DNA of 41,857 nucleotides from CAZPGL01 sp964586175 (GCA_964586175.1 CAZPGL010000018.1:1-41857), one strand, 5' to 3'. Positions 1-9,254 are shown, counted from the stretch's first letter. The notes: generated from the sequence alone by a model not told the origin. Made by a program: numbers and translations.

Positions 1-3000
1 TTCACCTGGCACTCGGCCTACGGGTACTGCTTCGAGGACTCAGGGCAGTACTGGGATGCCCAGAATGCGGCGGACTGTGAGGCCCGCGGTGGCGAATGGT
101 CTGGCGACTGGTGTGACCAGGCGTGGGTGGACTCCGGTGAAGTCTGGGACGCACCCGACGCAGCAACCTGTGAGGATCGGGGCGGCGAATGGGACGAGCA
201 GTGGGGTTCGTGTTACGAGCAGTGGGACGACTCCGACTGGGAGGATGACTCCCTCTGGAGTGCCGGCGACCAGGCCACGTGTGAAGAGCGGGGCGGCAAC
301 TGGCACGACGGCTGGTCGTGGTGTTACGAGGACGACGGCACCGTCAACAGCGCGTTCGACCAGGACACGTGCGAGGCCCGCGACGGCACCTGGATGGACG
401 GCGACTGGTGCTTCGGCGACGACGGTTCGCTCTGGAGCGCCCCCGACGAGGCCACGTGCAGCGACCGTGGAGGTTCGTGGAACGCGATGTGGGGGTCGTG
501 CCAAGACGACGACGGTGACGTCTGGTCGGCCACCAACGAGTCCGACTGCAGCGACCGTGGAGGTTCGTGGAACGCGATGTGGGGGTCGTGCCAGGAGGAC
601 TACGGTGACGTCTGGTCGGCCACCAACGAGTCCGACTGCCTGGATCGGGGCGGGGCCTGGGATCAGGACGGATGGTGTTTCGAGGATTCGGGTGACGCAT
701 ACGACGCACGCGACGCCGCCACCTGCGAAGAGCGCGGCGGCAACTGGCACGAGGACTGGATGACCTGCCAGGTCGACGACGGTTCGCTCTGGAGCTCCCC
801 CGACCTGACCACGTGTGAAGAGCGGGGCGGCATCTGGGACCCCGACTACTTCTACTGCTTCGAGGATTCCGGAGGCGTCTGGGAGGCCCAGAACGCTGCC
901 GACTGTGAGGAACGTGGGGGCATCTGGGAAGAGGAGTGGGAGTACTGCGGCGAGGAGTACGACTGGGAGGAAACCTGGGACGAGGGCGAGATGACCGTCG
1001 ACGCCGACGGCTGCGAGGTCACCACCTACGACGACGGCATGGTCGACCGCTGGTGCGGCGACACCGGCTCTTGGAGCTCCACGTATGCCGACGGTTCCCG
1101 CTACGAGTACGTCGACGGCTGCGGCACCGACTACGACGCCTCCGGCGAGGTGACGTGGCAATGGTGCGAAGGCGACGACATGGAGTGGTCGGCGGCCGGC
1201 GAATACGACGAGGACACCGGCTGCTGGGTCGAGCGCTACGACGACGGCAGCTACTACGAGAACTGTGACGACGGCTCCGGGTCGTGGTACGACGCCGCCA
1301 CCGGCGAATTGTCGACATGGTCGCCGTCGGTCTACGACTCGGAAACGGGTTGCACCACCCAGGTGTACGACGGCGAAACCTCCACCTGGTGTGACGACGG
1401 CTCGTACATGTGGGTCGACGAAGACGGCGGCATGAGCCGCTCATGGTATGACGAGGCGTCGGCCTGTTGGTTCGACGAGCATTCGGACGGTTCCAGCAGC
1501 ATGTACTGCGACGACGGTTCCAGCAGTTGGACCGGCGTCGACGGTGAGACTGAGCACTGGTCGGCACCCGAGGTCATCTACGACGAGGCGACGGGCTGCA
1601 CCACTGAGATCTATGACGGCTGGACCAGCGAGTACTGCGACGACGGCCGGTACTCGTGGACCGATTCCGACGGCGGTTCGTCGGTCTACAACCCGGCGAC
1701 CGGCTGTACCGAGACCACGTACGTCGACGGTTCCACCGACTGGTGGTGCGACGACGGTTCCGGCGGGTTCACCGACGCCGACGGCGAGTCTGAGAGTTGG
1801 GGGCCGGCGGTCTACAACGAAGCCACCGGATGTAGCACCCAGAGTTACGCCGATGGTTCTTCGACATGGTGTGACAACGGCGACTACTCCTGGACCGATG
1901 AATACGGCACCAACCGGTCGTTCTACGACGAGGAGTCGGAATGCTGGGTCGACGAGTACAGCGACGGCACCCAGTCCGTGGCGTGTGACGACGGCACCTA
2001 TACGTGGGTGGACGAGAACGGTGTGGCCGAGTCGTGGTCGGCGCCGACCGTCACCATCGACGCAGACGGCTGTTCGGTCGAGACCTACGACACAGGCGAG
2101 GTCTGGCGGTACTGCCCGGACGGAACCACCGAATACACCGACGAACGGGGTGTCACCGAATCGTGGGCCCCGCCCGAGGAGGAGATCCGAGCCGACGGTT
2201 CGACCGTCATCACCCACTCGGACGGCACCATCGAGATCTTCGGCACCGACGGCAGCCTGCGGATCGCCTTCCCCGACGGCAGTTGGTACGAGGAGGAGGT
2301 CCGCGAGGACGGTTCGAGGGTCGAACGCTATTCGGACGGTTCTGAATACACAGTCCACGCCGATGGCCGGACCAACTACACGGGCCCGAACGGCGCATCA
2401 TCGAAGACGGTTCCGATCGGCGAAGGCGACATGGCCGGCTTCAAGACCACCTTCGACGACGGCAGCTCCTTCACCGTCTACGACAACGGACGTGAGATCT
2501 ACACCGACCCGTCGGGGTTCAGCTACGAAACGGTTGTCGACCCGGCGACCGGTGACCGCACGTCCACATCGTCGGATGGTTCAGTCCACGTCGAACGGGC
2601 TGACGGTTCGTTCGAATTCCGGCATCCCGACGGCACCAAGGACGTCGGGGTGGTCAACGCCGACGGCGACCTGGTCGTCACCAACGCCGACGGCTCGACG
2701 TCGGTCGTCAAGGCCGACGGCACCGAAACCCACACCGACCCGTTCGGTGTGGTGACCAAGGTGCTGATCGACGAAGACGGTCGGGAGATCAAGAGTTCCA
2801 GCGACGGCTGGAGCGAGGTCACCTCGCCTGACGGCAGTACGGTCACCCGGACCGGTCCGGCGGGCGAGACGGAGACCGTGGTGTACGGCGATGACGGATC
2901 GGTCGAAGTCCGGTACGGAGACGGTTCCAGCAGCCGCTTCGACGCCACGACTGGAATCTCGACGTTCATCGACGCATCGGGTGCGATCTACCAGATGCGC

Positions 3001-3621
3001 ACCGACGAGAACGGCAACGAGGTGCTGACCGACGGCGAAGGCCGGGTGATCGAACACAACCCGAAGACCAACACGACGAGCTTCACCGACGCCGACGGCA
3101 ACACCCAGACCGGTGAGCGGACCGCCGACGGCGGATACCGCATCATCCTCGAGGACGGTACCGAACTCGAATTCGACGCTGCCGGCAACCCGGTCAGCGA
3201 CGGGGGCGGCACCGTCAGCGAAGACGACGACACGCTCAACATCGGGTACGACGACTGTGACGAGGCGTGCGTCGATGACATGACATGGGACAAGGCATCC
3301 AACAGCCTGACCGTCACCACCGACGGTGAAGAAAAGGTGACGACGGTGGACGGCGACGGTTCGGTCACCACCACGTCGGACGGCGCCTCACAGGAGTACG
3401 ACGCCTCCGGCGCCATGGTCGGCACCACGACCGCTGAACGCACCGGTGACGGAAGCCTGGCCATGGAGTCCGCCAACGGCGGGTCGGCAGTCGTCTCCGC
3501 CGACGGGTTGAGCATGAGCGTCGTCGACGAGGACGGTGCCACGGCGACCGCGACCGCCGGCGACAACGGCGTCACCGTCGTCGTCGCCGGTGTTGAATAC
3601 CAGTACGCGTACGCGTCATGA
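1..3621 (+). CDS. Giant secreted Cys/Trp- and DG-repeat protein (5' end outside window)
   Basis: The reading frame is open from base 1, so the start codon and any signal peptide lie upstream of the window. The visible 1206 residues fall into three parts. First come ten full Cys/Trp repeats plus a partial one (about residues 1-325), each near 30 residues with the pattern CxxRGGxW followed by a second Cys and an acidic Trp-containing linker. Next is a long Asp/Gly/Ser/Thr/Tyr-rich stretch of short beta-type repeats (YxDGS, CxDG, DADG). Last is a DG-repeat C-terminal half that is homologous to the protein at 4288-7632. It is very acidic and almost lacks Lys, as expected of an extracellular, possibly Ca2+-binding fibre or surface protein. 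I see no RHS core, protease or glycosidase motif. The stop overlaps an ATG of the next gene (ATGA at 3618-3621), suggesting one operon. Function unknown. Confidence 0.85.
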   Translation, partial: FTWHSAYGYCFEDSGQYWDAQNAADCEARGGEWSGDWCDQAWVDSGEVWDAPDAATCEDRGGEWDEQWGSCYEQWDDSDWEDDSLWSAGDQATCEERGGNWHDGWSWCYEDDGTVNSAFDQDTCEARDGTWMDGDWCFGDDGSLWSAPDEATCSDRGGSWNAMWGSCQDDDGDVWSATNESDCSDRGGSWNAMWGSCQEDYGDVWSATNESDCLDRGGAWDQDGWCFEDSGDAYDARDAATCEERGGNWHEDWMTCQVDDGSLWSSPDLTTCEERGGIWDPDYFYCFEDSGGVWEAQNAADCEERGGIWEEEWEYCGEEYDWEETWDEGEMTVDADGCEVTTYDDGMVDRWCGDTGSWSSTYADGSRYEYVDGCGTDYDASGEVTWQWCEGDDMEWSAAGEYDEDTGCWVERYDDGSYYENCDDGSGSWYDAATGELSTWSPSVYDSETGCTTQVYDGETSTWCDDGSYMWVDEDGGMSRSWYDEASACWFDEHSDGSSSMYCDDGSSSWTGVDGETEHWSAPEVIYDEATGCTTEIYDGWTSEYCDDGRYSWTDSDGGSSVYNPATGCTETTYVDGSTDWWCDDGSGGFTDADGESESWGPAVYNEATGCSTQSYADGSSTWCDNGDYSWTDEYGTNRSFYDEESECWVDEYSDGTQSVACDDGTYTWVDENGVAESWSAPTVTIDADGCSVETYDTGEVWRYCPDGTTEYTDERGVTESWAPPEEEIRADGSTVITHSDGTIEIFGTDGSLRIAFPDGSWYEEEVREDGSRVERYSDGSEYTVHADGRTNYTGPNGASSKTVPIGEGDMAGFKTTFDDGSSFTVYDNGREIYTDPSGFSYETVVDPATGDRTSTSSDGSVHVERADGSFEFRHPDGTKDVGVVNADGDLVVTNADGSTSVVKADGTETHTDPFGVVTKVLIDEDGREIKSSSDGWSEVTSPDGSTVTRTGPAGETETVVYGDDGSVEVRYGDGSSSRFDATTGISTFIDASGAIYQMRTDENGNEVLTDGEGRVIEHNPKTNTTSFTDADGNTQTGERTADGGYRIILEDGTELEFDAAGNPVSDGGGTVSEDDDTLNIGYDDCDEACVDDMTWDKASNSLTVTTDGEEKVTTVDGDGSVTTTSDGASQEYDASGAMVGTTTAERTGDGSLAMESANGGSAVVSADGLSMSVVDEDGATATATAGDNGVTVVVAGVEYQYAYAS
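457..636 (+). repeat. Two near-identical 90-bp tandem units inside the Cys/Trp repeat region
   Basis: Bases 457-546 and 547-636 are direct tandem copies that differ at 3 of 90 positions by my alignment. Each encodes one 30-residue Cys/Trp repeat. Neighbouring repeats are much more diverged at DNA level, so this pair looks like a recent duplication. Confidence 0.9.
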
Positions 3622-3638
3622 GCGGGAAGGGGCGAGTC

Positions 3639-4268
3639 ATGGGATCGACACGAGGGGTTGTCGTCACAGTTGTCGCCGCGCTGGCTCTGGTGGCAGCAGC
3701 ATGCGGTGGTGGAGGCGACGAGGAAGCTGCACCAGCCTCGACCACTACCGCGCCGGCCGAAACCACTGCAGCGGCACCGGAGACGACGACCACCACCGAA
3801 GCACCGACCGAAGGCACCGTCGCCTCGGCGACGTGCGAGCTTGCCCCGGAGGCCGACTGCGCGGGCGTCGACTTCTCCGGGCAGAACCTGGCCGCGGCGA
3901 TCGCCCCGGGGGCGAACCTGTCGGGTGCCAACCTGTCCAACACGGTGCTCGACGGTGCGTTGCTGGTCGGCGTCGACCTGTCGGGCGCCAACCTGGGCGG
4001 GTCGTCGCTGGCCAACACCAACCTTTCCACCGCAGATCTCTCCGGGGTGTCGGCACCCGGCGCGGTGTTTTTCCAGACCAATCTGTCGTATACGGATATG
4101 ACCCAGGCTGACCTGAGTGCCGCCATGCTGCTCCAGGCTGATCTCACGTCGGCCAACCTCACTGGTTCGCTGACCACCGGGCTGGTCGACCGCCGCACCT
4201 TCAAGTGCGGCACCCTGTGGGCGGATGGGTCCCTCCACAACGACAGTTGCGCGGCGTCGTCCGAGTAG
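3639..4268 (+). CDS. Pentapeptide-repeat lipoprotein
   Basis: Predicted lipoprotein of 209 residues. The N-terminus has a hydrophobic signal peptide ending in a lipobox (LVAAAC) followed by four Gly. A Thr/Ala/Glu/Pro-rich linker comes next (about residues 28-68). The body is about 20 pentapeptide repeats of the A(D/N)LSx type, for example ANLSG, ADLSG and ADLTS, which in this family fold into a right-handed quadrilateral beta-helix. A short Cys-containing tail ends the protein (CGTLWADG...DSC). I chose the ATG at 3639 over the ATG at 3618 because a GGAAGGGG ribosome site lies at 3625-3632 and the signal peptide then starts normally; 3618 remains possible because it overlaps the upstream stop. 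The partner is unknown. Its position between two related giant secreted proteins suggests a shared cell-surface role. Confidence 0.85.
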   Translation: MGSTRGVVVTVVAALALVAAACGGGGDEEAAPASTTTAPAETTAAAPETTTTTEAPTEGTVASATCELAPEADCAGVDFSGQNLAAAIAPGANLSGANLSNTVLDGALLVGVDLSGANLGGSSLANTNLSTADLSGVSAPGAVFFQTNLSYTDMTQADLSAAMLLQADLTSANLTGSLTTGLVDRRTFKCGTLWADGSLHNDSCAASSE

Positions 4269-4287
4269 GTAGTTCGGCGACCGTGTC

Positions 4288-7200
4288 ATGACCCCCGGTT
4301 CCGGGCGGCAGGCAGTTCGGTTGGCGGTGATCGCTGCCGCGCTTTTTGCCGGGGTGCTGGCAGTGCCGGCCCAGGCCCAGTTCGAACCCGAAGGCGATTT
4401 CACCGACGAAAACGGCTGCGACGTGTGGCCGACCATGGACTTCGGGCACTCGTTGGGGACGGTTCGCGAATGTCCCGACGGTTCCAGCCGCATCGACTTC
4501 GAGAATGGCAGTAGCGAGGAGACAGATCCTGATGGATGCCAGCGCTCCTACAATTCCTCCGGAGCGCTGACCTACGACTCATGTCCACCGGTCACTACCA
4601 CCACGACCACGACCACCGAGGCGCCGCCCGAGTACCCGTGGACCGAAACGGTGGACGGATGTGAGATCACCCACCCCGATGAGTGGAACACCACATGGGT
4701 GTGCCCCGACGGGTCGGAGGGCATCGGCATGCCACGAGGTTCGGGACCCGGGTCGGAGAACTACGGGGCCGGCTGCTCACGGTCCTGGCGGGGTGACGGC
4801 ACCATCACCGAAGACACCTGTGTCGCACCCGACCCCGACCCCGACCCCGGCGACGGCGACGGAGACGAGGACGACACGCCCGACACGCCCGACAACTGGG
4901 AGGGCAACTGTTGGGTCGAGAACCAGGGGAGCGGTATCACCACCCGCTACTGCACCGACGGCTCGGGGGTTATCACCGGCGGCGGCCACACGTTCAGTTG
5001 GGGCGCATCAGCGGTCTACGCCCCGGCGACGGCATGCACGGTGAGCAGCGCCGGCGGCGGGACGAACGTGTACTGCGGCGCGGCCCGGGCCTGGTGGAAC
5101 TCGGCCGGCGACACCACCTTCACCGACCCGGCCACCGCCTGCACCGTCAGCACGCTCGCCGACGGCTCCCGGCGGGACAGTTGCGACGACGGCACCAATA
5201 CCGAAACCGATGCCGACGGCCACACCATCGAACTGGGGGAGACCGTCGACCCGGAAACCGGATGCGTGACCACCGTGTACAACCGGGACGTCACCATCGT
5301 CGAATGCCCTGACGGAACCGGGTCGGAGACATACTCCGACGGTTCGTCATCGGCGACGGCCTACGACGAAGACGAAGGCTGCCTGATTACCGAGAACAGC
5401 GACGGCACCTCTACCAAGGATTGTGACGACGGGACGACATGGTTCACCAATGAGTACGGGCGAACCATCGAGACCTGGATCGCCCCCGATGGGGTGTGGG
5501 ACGCCGAGTCGGGCTGCACCGTGCAGACCTTTGACGATGGCAGCGAATGGCGGTTCTGTGAAGACGGGTCGATGTTCCACAGCGACCCGTACGGCAACGT
5601 CGAGGAGCGCTTCGAGCCCGAGGTCGAACGTTTCGACGACGGTTCCAAACGGGTGACCTACGACGACGGCACCGTCGAGGAGTGGTCGCCCGACGGGGAG
5701 CTCCGAGTCGAGTACGCCAACGGCGACTCCTATGTCGAGCGCTACGAGGGCGACACCGCCTACCGCGAGTACCCCGACGGCTCCACCTACGTCCAGCACG
5801 GCGACGGCACCAGTGAGATGACCAACCCGTGGGGTGAGAAGGCCACCGTCGTTCCCATCGAGGACGATGGCCGCGACGGGTGGCTCACCACCTACGAGGA
5901 CGGCGCCACGCGCATCGAATACGAGAACGGCGACACCACCTACGTGGACGCTTCCGGGTTCACCCGCCAGACGGTCGTCGATCCAGCCACCGGCGACCGC
6001 GCCACCACCGCCTCCGACGGCACGTATCTCCTGGAGCGGACCGACGGCACCTTCGTTCACCGCCACCCCGACGGCACCGAGGACACCGGCGTGCTCGACG
6101 CCGAAGGCAACGTGGTCGTGACCAGAGCCGACGGCACCACCGGGGTGATCCGGCCCGACGGTTCGGAGAGTTGGACCGACGCGTACGGCGTGGCCACCGA
6201 GACCGTGGTCAACCGGGACGGCAGCATCACCACCATGTGGAGTGACGGCTGGTCGGAGACCATCTCGGCCGACGGGTTCACCATGATGCGCAACGGCCCC
6301 GACGGTGAGTCCCAGGTCACGACCTACAACCTGGACGGAACCGTCGACACCCGTAACGCCGACGGCTCGTCCAAGCGGTATGACGAAGTTACGGGTACCA
6401 CGACGTTCACCACTGCCGTCGGCGACGTGATGTTGATGCGAGAAGACGGCGAGATCCAGATGATGACCGACGGGGCGGGCGCGGTGATCGAATACAACGA
6501 CGAGGCCAACACCGTCACCCTGATGCGGGCCGACGGCACCACCCTTACCACCGAACGCACCGCCGACGGCGGTTACCGCCTCGACCTCGGTGGGGGCACG
6601 GTGTTGGCCGTGGACGGCGAGGGCAACCAACGGGTCCTGATGGGCGACGGCCATGAGGTCAGCGACGATGGCGGCAGCGTCGACCTGATGGACGGCGGGC
6701 AGATGTTCATCACCGAGACCGGTGAAACGGTGAGCATCTCCTACGAGCCCTTCGACGAATGCGAAGAGGACTGCGTCGAATCCCTCGAATGGGACAAAGA
6801 GGGGGCGGCGCTCACCGTCACCCTCGGTGACGGTACCGAGTCCCTGGCCGAGGTCATGGCCGATGGTTCGCTGACGGTGAGCGTCGGCGGCCAGGTCCGG
6901 ACCTATCACCCGGTCGAGGGGCTCAGCGGAGCGACCGACGGCGGGCGTCAGCCCGACGGCACCATGCACCTCGAAGGTGATGGAGGTGGCGAGGTCGACA
7001 TCTCCCACGATGGCCGGACCATGGAGGTCACTGACGGACACGGCAACCACGCCAAGGCCGTCGAGGTGGAGGGCGGGGTCATGGTCGTCGTCGACGGCGA
7101 GGAGCAGTTCTTCCCGTACGGCGACGCCGATGAGCCCGACGACTGGGAGGAAGAACCGGAAGACGAGCTGCCGGCAGGTTGCGAGCCGGGTGCCGAAGAG

Positions 7201-7632
7201 TTCGAGGGTGGCCCCGATGACGACCACGAAGACCATGACGGCGATGACGGCCCGCCGGAAGGTTGTGAAGAACCCGGATCCGGCGACGGCCACGAAGACG
7301 ACTACGACGATGAAGGCCACGACGGTCCCGACGACGATCCGGAAGGCCACGAAGGCCCCGACGACGACCACGAAGGCCCCGACGACGACCACGAAGGCTT
7401 CGACGACGATCATCTTGGCGAAGAAGGGGAGTTGGGTGGCGCCGTCGCCCATCACCAGGGCGACGCGGTGCTCGTCGTGATCGGTGGTGTCGAGACACTG
7501 GTGCCGTACACCGACGAGGACTGGGCCGAAGTCGGAGGGCCGCTGCCGGCCGACCTGTCGGTGGCGTTGCGGGAAGGCGACGGGGTGCTCATCGTGTACC
7601 AGCGCCAGGAATGGTTCGTGCCCTTCGACTGA
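4288..7632 (+). CDS. Giant secreted DG-repeat protein with His/Asp-rich tail, paralogue of the first gene
   Basis: 1114 residues. The N-terminus is a clear Sec signal peptide (hydrophobic core AVIAAALFAGVLAVPAQAQ, cleavage likely after AQA). Then come Cys-containing blocks (CxVxxxDGxxxxxCxDGS), two low-complexity linkers (Thr-rich near residue 103; Pro/Asp-rich near 182-199) and a long run of DG beta-repeats (DGTxxxxxPDGTxxxxxDG). From about residue 500 the sequence aligns with the C-terminal half of the protein encoded at 1-3621, sharing TVVDPATGDR, HRHPDGT, RTADGGYR and a CxxxCVxxxxWDK motif. Unlike that protein it continues with an acidic His/Asp/Gly/Glu tail (about 950-1050) and a final VLVVIGG/VPY domain of about 65 residues. 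The DG pattern recalls the G-box beta-repeats of eukaryotic TCP10/CPAP proteins, but that resemblance is only by eye. Function unknown. Confidence 0.88.
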   Translation: MTPGSGRQAVRLAVIAAALFAGVLAVPAQAQFEPEGDFTDENGCDVWPTMDFGHSLGTVRECPDGSSRIDFENGSSEETDPDGCQRSYNSSGALTYDSCPPVTTTTTTTTEAPPEYPWTETVDGCEITHPDEWNTTWVCPDGSEGIGMPRGSGPGSENYGAGCSRSWRGDGTITEDTCVAPDPDPDPGDGDGDEDDTPDTPDNWEGNCWVENQGSGITTRYCTDGSGVITGGGHTFSWGASAVYAPATACTVSSAGGGTNVYCGAARAWWNSAGDTTFTDPATACTVSTLADGSRRDSCDDGTNTETDADGHTIELGETVDPETGCVTTVYNRDVTIVECPDGTGSETYSDGSSSATAYDEDEGCLITENSDGTSTKDCDDGTTWFTNEYGRTIETWIAPDGVWDAESGCTVQTFDDGSEWRFCEDGSMFHSDPYGNVEERFEPEVERFDDGSKRVTYDDGTVEEWSPDGELRVEYANGDSYVERYEGDTAYREYPDGSTYVQHGDGTSEMTNPWGEKATVVPIEDDGRDGWLTTYEDGATRIEYENGDTTYVDASGFTRQTVVDPATGDRATTASDGTYLLERTDGTFVHRHPDGTEDTGVLDAEGNVVVTRADGTTGVIRPDGSESWTDAYGVATETVVNRDGSITTMWSDGWSETISADGFTMMRNGPDGESQVTTYNLDGTVDTRNADGSSKRYDEVTGTTTFTTAVGDVMLMREDGEIQMMTDGAGAVIEYNDEANTVTLMRADGTTLTTERTADGGYRLDLGGGTVLAVDGEGNQRVLMGDGHEVSDDGGSVDLMDGGQMFITETGETVSISYEPFDECEEDCVESLEWDKEGAALTVTLGDGTESLAEVMADGSLTVSVGGQVRTYHPVEGLSGATDGGRQPDGTMHLEGDGGGEVDISHDGRTMEVTDGHGNHAKAVEVEGGVMVVVDGEEQFFPYGDADEPDDWEEEPEDELPAGCEPGAEEFEGGPDDDHEDHDGDDGPPEGCEEPGSGDGHEDDYDDEGHDGPDDDPEGHEGPDDDHEGPDDDHEGFDDDHLGEEGELGGAVAHHQGDAVLVVIGGVETLVPYTDEDWAEVGGPLPADLSVALREGDGVLIVYQRQEWFVPFD
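7351..7413 (+). repeat. 21-bp tandem repeat encoding EGPDDDH
   Basis: Three tandem 21-bp units: 7351-7371 and 7372-7392 are identical, and 7393-7413 is a diverged copy encoding EGFDDDH. They sit in the His/Asp-rich tail of the secreted protein at 4288-7632. Looser versions of the motif extend upstream to about 7200. Confidence 0.9.
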
Positions 7633-7700
7633 CGCGTCCCCCGAGCCGGCATGGAATCATGGGGCGCCTTCACCCGATCCGCGTCTGACGGAGTACGCAC

Positions 7701-9254
7701 GTGACCGATCACATCACCGACGCCCGGACGTTCTGGGAACTGCTCGAACGCCGAGTGGCCGCATCACCGGATCGCCGGTTCCTCATCGACCCCGATGACC
7801 GGACCGTCACCTTCGCCCAAGCCAAGACGTGGGCTGAACGGGTCGCCGCGGGGTTCGCCGACCTGGGAGTCCGGGCGGGCACGCCGGTCACCTGGGTGTT
7901 GCCGACCCGGATCGAGACAATCATCGCCTCGCTGGCCCTATCCCGCCTGGGGGCCGTCCAGAACCCGATCATCCACATCTACCGGGAACGCGAGGTCGGA
8001 TTCTGCGTGCGCCAGACGGCCGCCGAGATGGTATTGGTGCCCGGCGAGTGGGGCGGCTTCGACTACGGGGCCATGGTCGAGCACATCGCCGCAGACATGG
8101 AGACGCCCGCGACGGTGCTCCACGCCTACGACACGCTGCCCGAAGGTGATCCGGCGGGCCTGCCCCCCGTGCCGGATGACGCCGACGCAATCCGCTGGAC
8201 GTACTACACCTCGGGTACTACCTCCGACCCCAAGGGGGTCATGCACACCGACGCCAGCCTCATGGCGGGAGGCATCGGGCTGGCCAAAGCCCTCGACATG
8301 GGTGCGGACGACGTGGGCTCCATCGCCTTTCCGTACGCCCACATCGGAGGGCCCGACTACCTGGTGTGCCTGCTCGCCAGCGGCTTCCCAGCGGTGCTCA
8401 TCGAGAAGTTCGACCTGGTGCCGACCATCGAGGCCTACCGCCGCCTCGGGGTCACCATGGCCGGGGGCAGCACCGTGTTCTACACGATGTTCCTGAACGT
8501 CCAGCGCCAGACCCCCGACGAACCGATCATCCCCACGCTGCGGCTGCTCTCCGGTGGTGGCGCACCCAAACCGCCCGAGGTGTTCTTCGAGGTCCAGGCC
8601 GAAATGGGGATACCCGTCGCCCACGGCTATGGCATGACCGAGAGCCCGATGATCTGCCAGGGTTCGCCCCACGACACCGACGACCAGCTGGCCCACACCG
8701 AAGGGGCGCCGGTGTTCGGCGCCGAGGTCACCGTCGTCGCCCCCGACGGCACCGAATGTCCGCGGGGAGTCGAAGGCGAGATCGCCATCGGTGGACCGCA
8801 GCTCTTCAAGGGTTACCGCGACCCCTCACTTGACGCTTCGGTGTTCGACGACCAGGGCCGGTTCCGCAGCGGCGACCTGGGGGTCATGCGCGATGACGGC
8901 CACGTGCGCCTCACCGGGCGGGTCAAGGACGTCATCATCCGCAAGGGCGAGAACATCTCGGCCAGTGAGATCGAGGACGTGCTGTCCGCCGTGCCGTCGG
9001 TCAACGCGGTGGCGGTGATCGGCCTGCCCGATCCCGAACGCGGGGAACGGGTGTGCGCCGTGGTCGAGACCGCCGAAGGCGCCGAACCGCTGATGTTCGA
9101 CGACATGGTCGCGGCGTGTGTCGACGCCGGGCTCATGCGTCAGAAGATCCCCGAACAACTGGTGGTCCACGACGGGCCCCTGCCCCGCAACGCCACATTC
9201 AAGATTCTCAAGTACGAGCTGCGCGACGCCCTGGCCGAGGTGCCCTGGCCGTAG
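7701..9254 (+). CDS. AMP-forming acyl-CoA synthetase (class I adenylate-forming enzyme)
   Basis: Converts a carboxylic acid, ATP and CoA to acyl-CoA via an acyl-adenylate. The 517 residues match the family length. Visible core motifs are the A3 phosphate loop YYTSGTTSDPKG (168-179), the A5 motif GYGMTES, the A7/A8 hinge region GDLG...GRVKDVIIRKGENI, and the A10 catalytic Lys in RNATFKILK (about Lys501). The overall pattern resembles the cyclohexanecarboxylate/medium-chain acyl-CoA ligase subgroup, but the substrate cannot be read from sequence. The GTG start at 7701 is preceded by ACGGAG at a suitable distance. It converges with the crotonase gene, leaving 15 bases between stops. A separate promoter from the secreted-protein genes is likely, because 68 bases separate them. 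Confidence 0.93.
   Translation: MTDHITDARTFWELLERRVAASPDRRFLIDPDDRTVTFAQAKTWAERVAAGFADLGVRAGTPVTWVLPTRIETIIASLALSRLGAVQNPIIHIYREREVGFCVRQTAAEMVLVPGEWGGFDYGAMVEHIAADMETPATVLHAYDTLPEGDPAGLPPVPDDADAIRWTYYTSGTTSDPKGVMHTDASLMAGGIGLAKALDMGADDVGSIAFPYAHIGGPDYLVCLLASGFPAVLIEKFDLVPTIEAYRRLGVTMAGGSTVFYTMFLNVQRQTPDEPIIPTLRLLSGGGAPKPPEVFFEVQAEMGIPVAHGYGMTESPMICQGSPHDTDDQLAHTEGAPVFGAEVTVVAPDGTECPRGVEGEIAIGGPQLFKGYRDPSLDASVFDDQGRFRSGDLGVMRDDGHVRLTGRVKDVIIRKGENISASEIEDVLSAVPSVNAVAVIGLPDPERGERVCAVVETAEGAEPLMFDDMVAACVDAGLMRQKIPEQLVVHDGPLPRNATFKILKYELRDALAEVPWP

Noticed and set aside
127..129. GTG at 127 as the start of the first giant protein
   Set aside because: The same frame is open and continues the same Cys/Trp repeat from base 1, so the gene begins upstream of the window.
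40..1161. Long open frame on the - strand opposite the first giant gene
   Set aside because: Its Val/Gly/Pro-rich product mirrors the repeats of the + strand gene; it has no domain and is a shadow of biased codon use.
1..3621. RHS/YD-repeat toxin
   Set aside because: DG repeats are superficially similar, but there is no RHS core motif, no toxin-like C-terminal domain and no immunity gene.
5347..7455. 702-codon open frame on the - strand within the second giant gene
   Set aside because: Repetitive Val/Gly/Asp-rich product with no motif, fully opposite a convincing secreted protein; an artefact of GAC-rich repeats.
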